From: Cryomorphaceae bacterium | GTDB lineage: Bacteria > Bacteroidota > Bacteroidia > Flavobacteriales > Schleiferiaceae | Direction of reading: 5' to 3' | DNA: 64,000 nt | Assembly: GCA_024639785.1 (NCBI GenBank) | Contig: JAHEGI010000005.1 | Span: 35,198-99,197 of the forward strand | Part shown: positions 53,123 through 60,353 of the stretch, one piece after another | Position numbering within the stretch: position 1 is the first letter of the stretch | Layout of the letters: each line of letters opens with the position of its first letter | Made by a program: the position numbers and the translations under genes | The notes under the pieces: model-generated | The model's database searches: none | Seen by the model: the letters and a program-made list of their open reading frames with translations, nothing else | Told to the model about the DNA's origin: nothing

Positions 53123-55369
53123 ATGAAGCGTCTGCTGCTCACATTGATCTTGGTTCAGGGATTCCTGGCATCTGCCCAAGTAGACACGCAGGTGGTGCGC
53201 CTAGAAATGGCCCCTGTTTTTGGGAAGCGTACCAATGTGGCTTGGGAGGTGATCCAAAAGGTGATAGCCCAGCGCAGCGCGCAAATGGAGCAAACGCAGA
53301 CGCTCCAGTGCAGCACCTACGCCAAGAGCAGCTACATCCAAGGCGGGCGAAGTGAGTTGTTTGAATTTTTGAGTTATTCGCAACGCGTTCGTCCGGGAAC
53401 CTACCGCGAATTTGTCGTGGCCGCCGACCAGCATTTGACCCGAGGACCGGGCGACTTTGGGAACAGCATGGAGGTGCAAGCGAGCTTCTCGGGAAGAGGA
53501 GATTTTATGGGCGATCAGCAAGCACCCAAGATGGGGCAGCATTTTTTTGAAGGCTTGGAAGATGGCGACTTTGAACTCTACGCACCGACGCTGTACGTGC
53601 CCAAAGTCTTGGCGCAGCCCATTCCTAGCCCCCTGGCTGTTGATGCAGGCATCAACTACCGCTTTGACTTGGTGGACATCCTTCAAGCCGATCAACCTGG
53701 GCAAAAAATCTATGTCTTGTCTTTTGCGTCGCGTTCAGGTAAGCTGATGGATGGCCAGCTCTGGGTCCACGAGGCGGATTGGCATATTTCCAAGGCTATT
53801 TTAATCTTGGACGGCAATGCGTTGACACGCTTTGAACGGCTCGTCGTGACGCAGACCTACCAGCAGTGGCAAACTTGGACGCTCCCCTTCGCGAATATTG
53901 TTTCCCAGCGGGAATTCCAATGGAGCGACCACGGGGATACCGGGGTGGTGACCGTGCAGCACCGTGATTTCCAACTCAATGCCAATCTCACGCAGCGGCA
54001 GTTGGGTCTGGCCGTTCGGAGCTACGCTGCGGACGCCTTTGACCTGGGGAGTGAAAAGTGGGACGCCATTCGGCCACAGCCTTTGGCAGCCGAAGAAGTA
54101 GCGCATGTCGCTTACCAAGACAGCCTAGCGCTCTACTATGATAGCGATGCCTATGTGGACAGCGTAGATCGGGAATACAACACCTTTAAGTGGCACAAAC
54201 CGGTGCTCACGGGCATGGGCTACCGGTCCCGAAAGCGGGGAATCTCGCTCTATGTCGATCCATTGATTGCGCAATTCAGACCCTTTGGCATTGGCGGCTA
54301 TCGGCACAATTTGGGCGGTAGTGTGACCAAGACCTTTGACAACGATCAGCGGCTCACCTTGGACGGCTATGTGAATTACGGTTTTTCCAACCGGGACCTG
54401 AAAGGGGAACTTTCGCTGAACTACCGCTACGATCCGCGGCGGTTTGGGGATGTGGAATGGGCCTACGGCGACGATTATATGATGGTGAATACCTACGAAT
54501 CCATCATGGGCACCTTTGCACGTGGCAACTATGCGCGTCGGCGCTATTTCACAGTGGCGCAGCGCATGGAGTGGTTCAATGGGTTCTATGTGCGGACGAG
54601 TTTGGACTTTTCTGAGCGTTCGTCCATTGCGGGCCTGGTGATGGACTCCTGGTCAGATGGCCTCTTTGGAGCGCTCAATCCGCCGAAGGATTTTCCATCC
54701 TACACGGTGGCTATCGCCGGGGTTCAGGTCCTGATCCGGCCCTTTCAGCGCTACATTTTCAAGCGAAACCGAAAGTTCATTCTCGGTAGCGACTACCCGG
54801 ATATTGAAATCGATTATCGCTGGGGCATTCCCGGACTCTTTGGGTCAAATGTCAACTACCATCAACTCAGAATTGAATCTCGAGACTTTATCCAATGGCC
54901 CCGCCTGGGCTACAGCGAATGGAGTGCAGGGGCAGGTAGCTTTTTAGGTGCCAATTTGGACAGCATCCGCTTTATTGAGCACAAGTTTTTCCGCGGGTCG
55001 GACCAGCGCCTTTTTTCCATGCCTACGGGGAGCTTCCAGGCCTTGGATTCTACGTATCACACGGCGCGGCCCTACCTGGAGCTCTATGGCATTCACCACT
55101 TCCAAGGGGCTTTACTCGAGCGGATTCCCTTGGTGAATCGTTTGAATTTGGAAATGGCTCTGGGCGGAAGTGCAGTTTTGATTCCCTCTTTGGAATTGAA
55201 GCATGTGGAAACGTTTATCGGGTTGGAGCGTGTGTTTCGAATCAACAAACAGCTCATGAAATGGGGCATTTATCGGGTTTTTACTCCCGGCCAAACGATT
55301 GGGACCGGCTTCGATTGGAAGATGGGAATCAACATCTATGATTCCTACCGAGGCCGTTGGCTGTATTAA
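53123..55369 (+). CDS. DUF5686-family outer-membrane protein
   Basis: A 748-residue protein with a signal peptide (MKRLLLTLILVQGFLASA). The first half has a mixed soluble domain (YVPKVLAQPIPSPLAVDAGINYRFDLVDIL, YVLSFASRSGKLMDGQLWVHEADWHISKA) and the second half alternates strands typical of an outer-membrane barrel (YRHNLGGSVTKTFDNDQRLTLDGYVNYGF, LELYGIHHFQG). This fits DUF5686. Most members carry an N-terminal carboxypeptidase-regulatory-like domain of about 90 residues; it is absent here. It follows purT by 13 bases. Role unknown. Confidence 0.8.
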   Translation: MKRLLLTLILVQGFLASAQVDTQVVRLEMAPVFGKRTNVAWEVIQKVIAQRSAQMEQTQTLQCSTYAKSSYIQGGRSELFEFLSYSQRVRPGTYREFVVAADQHLTRGPGDFGNSMEVQASFSGRGDFMGDQQAPKMGQHFFEGLEDGDFELYAPTLYVPKVLAQPIPSPLAVDAGINYRFDLVDILQADQPGQKIYVLSFASRSGKLMDGQLWVHEADWHISKAILILDGNALTRFERLVVTQTYQQWQTWTLPFANIVSQREFQWSDHGDTGVVTVQHRDFQLNANLTQRQLGLAVRSYAADAFDLGSEKWDAIRPQPLAAEEVAHVAYQDSLALYYDSDAYVDSVDREYNTFKWHKPVLTGMGYRSRKRGISLYVDPLIAQFRPFGIGGYRHNLGGSVTKTFDNDQRLTLDGYVNYGFSNRDLKGELSLNYRYDPRRFGDVEWAYGDDYMMVNTYESIMGTFARGNYARRRYFTVAQRMEWFNGFYVRTSLDFSERSSIAGLVMDSWSDGLFGALNPPKDFPSYTVAIAGVQVLIRPFQRYIFKRNRKFILGSDYPDIEIDYRWGIPGLFGSNVNYHQLRIESRDFIQWPRLGYSEWSAGAGSFLGANLDSIRFIEHKFFRGSDQRLFSMPTGSFQALDSTYHTARPYLELYGIHHFQGALLERIPLVNRLNLEMALGGSAVLIPSLELKHVETFIGLERVFRINKQLMKWGIYRVFTPGQTIGTGFDWKMGINIYDSYRGRWLY

Positions 55370-55404
55370 GGTTCCAAAGCCATGGTCAAGCCCGCTCGGG
55401 ACTG

Positions 55405-55412
55405 TACATTTG
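55405..55412 (+). promoter_or_regulatory. -7 promoter element of the parvulin gene
   Basis: TACATTTG, perfect TAnnTTTG, 44 bases before the ATG at 55457, the longest leader among the clear promoters in the window. Confidence 0.5.
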
Positions 55413-55456
55413 GAATTCGAAAAAAATTAGACGCATAGTACCGTTTCATACTGCTC

Positions 55457-57442
55457 ATGAAAAAGACGCTTTTCACCTTGATCTTGATGGCCTTGATAGG
55501 TCAGCTTTCGGCCCAAACCCTCTTTACCGTCGGCGAGAAGGCCGTTTCGGTCGATGAGTTCCTGTACGTCTACGGGAAAAACAAGGACATTGGCAATCAG
55601 ATTGACCCCAAGACGCCCGAGGAATACCTAGGCCTGTACATCGCGTTTAAGCGCAAAGTGGCGGAAGCGGAGTCTCTAGGTCGCGATACCATACCTTCCT
55701 TCTTGACGGAATACAATACGTACTACCGTCAACTTCTCAAGCCCTACTTGACCGATAAATCTGTGGATGACGAAATTGTCCGTGAAGCGTATGATCGCAT
55801 GTCAACGGATATTCGTGCCGCCCACATTATGCTGGATTTGCCCGAAAATGCCCTCCCTGAGGATACCGCCAAGGTGTACAAGCAAATCCTCGCCATCCGC
55901 GACCGTCTGAACCGCGGCGAGTCTTTTGAAACCATCGCCCGCCAGCAGTCGTCCGACAGCTACAGTGCGGTCAATGGTGGGGATCTGGGGTATTTTACTG
56001 TCTTCAGCATGGTCTACCCATTCGAAAATGCCTGTTACAATGCTGAGATAGGCAAGGTGGTTGGTCCTGTGCGCACCCAGTACGGTTATCATCTCATCAA
56101 AGTGCTGAACAAGCGCCCCGCGCGCTACCGTATGACGGCCGCACACATCTTATTGTTGGATACGGAAGACCGCCCAAATCCGGAGGCGGCCAAGAAGATC
56201 CAGGACCTCTACAAGAGCTTACAGGCGGGGGAAGATTTCAATGCCCTTGCGCGTAAGCACAGTCAGGACCAAAGCTCGCTGCAGCGTGGAGGTCAATTGC
56301 CTGCTTTTGGCTTGAATCAAATGCTTCCAGAATTTGAAGATGCCGCCTTTGGTTTGGCAGCGGATGGAGATTTTTCCGAGCCCTTCCAGACCAAATTGGG
56401 CTGGCACATCGTCAAGCGTGTTTCACGCGAGGATGTTCCCGCATTTGAGCGCATGCAAGGAGAGTTGGCGGGCAAAATTCGCCGGGATGAGCGCTCTAAC
56501 GCATCCATGCAAGCCTTTTTGGCTAGCCTTTCGGAACGCTACCAGGTGACCATTGATGAATCCGCAGTGAATCAAGTGCTCAAGGCACTGGAGAAAGGGA
56601 AAAGCACGGCAAAGTTGACCAAGCCTGTGGTGACCTATGAGAGTATGAAAGTCGGCTTGGGTGGAACAAAGACGATTTTACAAACGGAATTTGCTGCACG
56701 AGCGATCGATGCGGAAGCCCGTCGATTGACTTCCTTGAACGAACCCTCAGAAAACGTCAAGAAAGTGGATCCAGCGCAAGCCTATGGGGTATTGCAGCCC
56801 ATGATCCACGCGGCCTTGATGGCCGAAGCGGAATACCGCTTGCCATTCGAGAATGCGACGTTCCGATTCCTTGCTCAAGAGTACCGCGAGGGCATTTTGG
56901 TTTTTGACCTTACCCGCGAAAAGGTTTGGGATGCAGCCTCTCAAGACAGCGCGCAACTCGCCAACTTCTTTGCGGCCTTCCAAGACCAGTACCAGTGGAA
57001 CAATCGCTACACGGGAACGGTCTTCACCACAAGTAGTGAGAAGGTAGCCAAGAAAGCGGCGGATCAGTTGCGCCGTGGGGTGCCCGCCGAAAAGGTAGCA
57101 CGCGTCCTCAATGCCAAAGACCCCTTAGCATTGGCTGCACAGGACTACACGGCTTTAGAATCTGGCAACAACACCTTGAACAACAAGCAAAAACTGCTTG
57201 TCGATATGACAGGTGATTCGGGCGAGAAAGTGAGCGGCCCCTTAGCCTTTGAAGATGGTTTTGCGGTGGTGGTAGTAACGGAAACTTTGCCTGCAGGTCC
57301 TAAGGCCTTGAGCGAGTGCCGGGGCCAAGTCATTACGGACCTTCAAAAAGCCCTGGAAGCGCAGTGGTTGGACTACTTGGGTGGTACCTATCCGTTGAAC
57401 TTGGATCAAGCAGCTTGGCAAGCTATCCAGTCTAAACTTTAA
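55457..57442 (+). CDS. periplasmic peptidyl-prolyl isomerase with two parvulin domains
   Basis: A 661-residue exported foldase (signal peptide MKKTLFTLILMALIGQLSA). After a helical N-terminal region it has two PpiC-type rotamase domains: one near 118-220 (RAAHIMLDLPENALPED, GGDLGYFTVFSMVYPFENA, VRTQYGYHLIKVL) and one near 228-330 (TAAHILLLDTEDRPN, GGQLPAFGLNQMLPEFEDAAF, TKLGWHIVKRV). It is SurA/PrsA-like and should help outer-membrane or secreted proteins fold. It lies downstream of a DUF5686 barrel protein, a plausible client. Confidence 0.92.
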   Translation: MKKTLFTLILMALIGQLSAQTLFTVGEKAVSVDEFLYVYGKNKDIGNQIDPKTPEEYLGLYIAFKRKVAEAESLGRDTIPSFLTEYNTYYRQLLKPYLTDKSVDDEIVREAYDRMSTDIRAAHIMLDLPENALPEDTAKVYKQILAIRDRLNRGESFETIARQQSSDSYSAVNGGDLGYFTVFSMVYPFENACYNAEIGKVVGPVRTQYGYHLIKVLNKRPARYRMTAAHILLLDTEDRPNPEAAKKIQDLYKSLQAGEDFNALARKHSQDQSSLQRGGQLPAFGLNQMLPEFEDAAFGLAADGDFSEPFQTKLGWHIVKRVSREDVPAFERMQGELAGKIRRDERSNASMQAFLASLSERYQVTIDESAVNQVLKALEKGKSTAKLTKPVVTYESMKVGLGGTKTILQTEFAARAIDAEARRLTSLNEPSENVKKVDPAQAYGVLQPMIHAALMAEAEYRLPFENATFRFLAQEYREGILVFDLTREKVWDAASQDSAQLANFFAAFQDQYQWNNRYTGTVFTTSSEKVAKKAADQLRRGVPAEKVARVLNAKDPLALAAQDYTALESGNNTLNNKQKLLVDMTGDSGEKVSGPLAFEDGFAVVVVTETLPAGPKALSECRGQVITDLQKALEAQWLDYLGGTYPLNLDQAAWQAIQSKL

Positions 57443-57454
57443 ACGCTAAAACGC

Positions 57455-57769
57455 ATGAAAGTCGTTAGCACAGAAACCCTTCCTGGCCACGAAATTGTGG
57501 AAGTCCTCGGCATCGTTCGCGGAAGTACCGTTCGAGCACGCAACATCGGCCGCGACATCTTTGCGGGACTCAAGAATATCGTCGGCGGAGAAATTGAGGA
57601 GTACACGCGACTTGCGGCGGATTCGCGCGAAGAGGCCTTGGAGCGTATGGTCAAAGATGCGCAACGCCTGGGCGCGGATGCGGTGGTCGGAGTTCGCTTC
57701 ACCACAGCGATGATCATGCAAGGCGCCTCCGAAATGCTGGCCTATGGCACCGCGGTAAAACTTAAGTAA
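57455..57769 (+). CDS. YbjQ/UPF0145-family protein
   Basis: The 104-residue protein fits the small pentameric YbjQ (heavy-metal-binding-domain) family: VSTETLPGHEIVEVLGIVRGSTVRARNIGRDIFAG, EYTRLAADSREEALERMVKDAQRLGADAVVGVRF and a C-terminal AYGTAVKL. The molecular function of the family is not established. It starts 12 bases after the parvulin gene and its stop overlaps the next small gene (TAATG). Confidence 0.9.
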   Translation: MKVVSTETLPGHEIVEVLGIVRGSTVRARNIGRDIFAGLKNIVGGEIEEYTRLAADSREEALERMVKDAQRLGADAVVGVRFTTAMIMQGASEMLAYGTAVKLK

Positions 57770-57912
57770 TGGACTGGGGCGACTGGTTGCTCAAAGGCAT
57801 TTTGAGCCTGGAGTTTGGTTTCTTTGCCTTCTGTTTGGTGGCTCTGATTGTGCTGGGTTTTCGCCGCGTGAAAAAGCGCCGCACCGAAACCTTTGAAAAG
57901 CGCGAGAACTAG
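57769..57912 (+). CDS. 47-residue single-pass membrane peptide
   Basis: A short frame starting with the ATG that overlaps the YbjQ stop (TAATG) and ending at TAG 57910-57912. It starts MDWGDWLLKGILSLEFG, has one hydrophobic segment (about 18-33, FFAFCLVALIVLG) and a strongly basic tail (FRRVKKRRTETFEKREN). The start overlap, the membrane segment and the positive-inside tail make it credible despite its size. Its end overlaps the convergent TIGR03643 gene by 4 bases. No family recognised. Confidence 0.6.
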   Translation: MDWGDWLLKGILSLEFGFFAFCLVALIVLGFRRVKKRRTETFEKREN

Positions 57913-58160
57913 CCTTTTTGATTTTTACTCTTGAACCGTGACATGCCCTCCGGGCGCATGGCGGCATGCTTGGTTTTTCGGCCGGTTACACGCTCCCGCC
58001 ACATGCGAAAGGAGGAAGGCTTCATCTCACGGCGCATCAAAGCTCGAACGTCATTCTCCTTCAACCCAAACTGGACTTCAATCGCCTCAAAGGGGGTACG
58101 GTCCTCCCAGGCCATTTCAATTATGCGGTCGATGGATTCGGGCGGCAAATGAGCGTTCAT
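57909..58160 (-). CDS. TIGR03643 (DUF2805) family protein
   Basis: An 83-residue protein: IDRIIEMAWEDRTPFEAIEVQFGLKENDVRALMRREMKPSSFRMWRERV, with a basic C-terminus (TGRKTKHAAMRPEGMSRFKSKNQKG). This is the TIGR03643/DUF2805 pattern, a small helix-turn-helix-like protein of unknown role. It stands alone, convergent with the 47-residue membrane peptide and upstream in the same direction of nothing obvious; the TonB receptor ends 31 bases beyond its start. Confidence 0.85.
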   Translation of the reverse strand: MNAHLPPESIDRIIEMAWEDRTPFEAIEVQFGLKENDVRALMRREMKPSSFRMWRERVTGRKTKHAAMRPEGMSRFKSKNQKG

Positions 58161-58191
58161 ATTGGATAAACGCCACCGAGAAGTCGATTGT

Positions 58192-60222
58192 TTAGAAGCG
58201 GTATTTCAGGCCAGCATTAAAGAAGTAGCCATCCAACGGTGCCCAAATTTCGGTATACTGAGGCGTTTGGTAGGGGGCTGAGACCAGCGAGCCAAAGCGC
58301 GTTTGGCGCACGTCGGTGAAATTCTCGGCATTCAAGAAAATGACCAAGGGACCAAAGGTGCGTTCTACGATAATACCTGTGGAAAAGAGTTCGGGTGTGA
58401 CCCAATTGGAGCTCAATACTTGCGCGGACTTGTATTCGTAGTCCCAGCCAATGCGCCATGTGCCATCCACCACGTACAGAAGATCTCCTTTGATGCTGTG
58501 CTTGGGTGTGAGCGTCGCGGCTTGCTTCACCGAACCGTCCTCCGTGAAAGCATCCGTGTAGGTGTAGCCTACAAACCACGTGAATGCGTGTACCGTCAAT
58601 TTCAGCTGGGTTTCAAATCCGCGGCTGTGAATCACGCTACCACTTTGGCCATAGCTCCACGTACTGTCCGTAGTGGGAACTAATTGGATGGCATGGTCAA
58701 TCAAGTTGTAGAAGAACATCTGGTTCAAGGTCAGTAGCCCTGAACCTTCAGGTAGGGGTAGCACATATTTGATGTCAAAATTGCCGCCGTAGCTGCGTTC
58801 GGCGCGAAGGTTGGCAAAATCGATGGCTGCTATCCCCGCGTAGCCCAGTGGTTCCGCTTCTTCGTTAAAGAGCGTCGGCATGCGGTAGCCAAAACCTCCA
58901 CCCAGACGGTACGTAAAGTGGCGGGATGCCCGGTAAAGGGCATTGAAACGCGGCAACACAAACCACTCTCCATTAGACGCCGAAACAGCGGATTCTGCTT
59001 GCGCATAATCGATGCGAAGGCCGCTTTCGAGGCTCCAGGCACTGCCAAGGTCGACGAGGTGGTTGACGTACGAACCGAGGGTTTGGCTCTGTTGATTGCG
59101 CACATGCGGGGTGGACAGCAAAGGAAATTCCTCAAACTGATCCGTGACCAGATTGACGCCTACGTTCAGGCTTGCTTGGTCCGACGCCTGCGCATAGTTC
59201 AACTCGGTGTAGCTGTTGCGCTGACGGCCTGCGAAGTGAAGGTCTTGGAGGCCAAACGCGGGACGAATGCGCAATTCCCGATCAAATTGATTCAGGGCAT
59301 TCTTCGCCGTAATGCTCGCGCCGGAGGTGAGGGTTTTTCGCCAAAGGGCCTGCGTACTCACCCGTTGGCTGTTCTGGCTGTCCACATAGAAATGTGCGGT
59401 TGTTGGAGCTTCGCCCTGAAGCATCGACAGGTCTCCGCCCACGCGGTCTTCCAGTTGGAACTGGGCGCCTACCCAGAATTCGGTGCGCTCGTTGGGGTAA
59501 AAGAAGAGCTTCGGGTTGATGGCCCATTTCCGGACGCTCGGAACATCCGAGAAAGAATCCCCATCGGCATCGTAAGGGCTGTGCACGTGCCGTGAAATAA
59601 GCGTCGTGTAGCCCCATTTTCCTTCACGCCGAGATAGGAAAAGGTTCACATCTTGGGCGCCAATCGTAGAGCGGTTGAGATGGAGCAGCTGCTCGTTTGT
59701 AGGTTTTTTCGTGAGGAGGTTAATCAGGCCGCCAATGGCTCCACCCCCGTAAAGCGTAGAAGCCGATCCCTTAATGTATTCTACCTGTCTGAGGTCCAAC
59801 GGTGGAATTTGCATCACGTCCAAACTACCTGAAAATCCACCATACAGCGGGAAGCCGTCTTTGAGCATTTGAGTGTAGCGGCCGTTAAGTCCTTGGATGC
59901 GCACCACGGCCCCGTTGGAGGTGGCTGATGTGGTTTGTACTTGTATGCCTGTACTGTGCGTAATGAGGTGCGCAATTTGGCTGGGTTCCATGGATGCGGC
60001 CTCATCGATTTCGTCGGTCAACACTTCTGTCCGGGTGGGCACGTTGGCAATACTTCGGTTGGTCCGAGTAGCCTCAACCTTAACCTCTTCAATGAGCTGT
60101 ACCACGGTGGACTCTATGCTATCTGCCGGGTTGGACAGGCAGGAGCGTATGGGTGCGGCAGATGCCCACGTAGAGATGGACAACGTGCAAAGCGCACCAA
60201 AGAGAAATCTGGGAAAGGGCAT
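58192..60222 (-). CDS. TonB-dependent outer-membrane receptor
   Basis: A 676-residue receptor with signal peptide (MPFPRFLFGALCTLSISTWASA), an N-terminal plug domain (VNVPTRTEVLTDEIDEA-like segment, GAVVRIQGLNGRYTQMLKDGFPLYGG, VEYIKGSASTLYGGGAIGGLINLLTKKP) and a 22-strand barrel ending in a Phe (GLKYRF). There is no N-terminal carboxypeptidase-like domain and no SusD partner, so a siderophore, cobalamin, heme or metal complex is more likely than a glycan. A perfect promoter element ends 4 bases before the ATG. It is divergent from the export operon. Confidence 0.93.
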   Translation of the reverse strand: MPFPRFLFGALCTLSISTWASAAPIRSCLSNPADSIESTVVQLIEEVKVEATRTNRSIANVPTRTEVLTDEIDEAASMEPSQIAHLITHSTGIQVQTTSATSNGAVVRIQGLNGRYTQMLKDGFPLYGGFSGSLDVMQIPPLDLRQVEYIKGSASTLYGGGAIGGLINLLTKKPTNEQLLHLNRSTIGAQDVNLFLSRREGKWGYTTLISRHVHSPYDADGDSFSDVPSVRKWAINPKLFFYPNERTEFWVGAQFQLEDRVGGDLSMLQGEAPTTAHFYVDSQNSQRVSTQALWRKTLTSGASITAKNALNQFDRELRIRPAFGLQDLHFAGRQRNSYTELNYAQASDQASLNVGVNLVTDQFEEFPLLSTPHVRNQQSQTLGSYVNHLVDLGSAWSLESGLRIDYAQAESAVSASNGEWFVLPRFNALYRASRHFTYRLGGGFGYRMPTLFNEEAEPLGYAGIAAIDFANLRAERSYGGNFDIKYVLPLPEGSGLLTLNQMFFYNLIDHAIQLVPTTDSTWSYGQSGSVIHSRGFETQLKLTVHAFTWFVGYTYTDAFTEDGSVKQAATLTPKHSIKGDLLYVVDGTWRIGWDYEYKSAQVLSSNWVTPELFSTGIIVERTFGPLVIFLNAENFTDVRQTRFGSLVSAPYQTPQYTEIWAPLDGYFFNAGLKYRF

Positions 60223-60226
60223 ACCT

Positions 60227-60234
60227 CAAAGGTA
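60227..60234 (-). promoter_or_regulatory. -7 promoter element of the TonB receptor gene
   Basis: TACCTTTG on the minus strand, perfect TAnnTTTG, 4 bases before the ATG at 60222. Confidence 0.6.
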
Positions 60235-60324
60235 CGCAGGTCTAAACTTTCTGAGCTGCCTTTGGTTCTGCTTGAGGGAGTGTAGTCTATGAAAACACTA
60301 GGCCTCTTTTTAGATGCATCTAAC

Positions 60325-60341
60325 TTGGCATAAGAATTGCT
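60325..60341 (+). promoter_or_regulatory. sigma-54-type promoter of the export operon
   Basis: TTGGCATAAGAATTGCT fits the -24/-12 consensus YTGGCACRNNNNTTGCW at all positions except one (C to T after TGGCA). GG (60327-60328) and GC (60339-60340) are separated by exactly 10 bases. Transcription would start around 60351-60352, 2-3 bases before the ATG at 60354. No TAnnTTTG element is seen in this position. Confidence 0.55.
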
Positions 60342-60353
60342 AACCCGAAAGTC

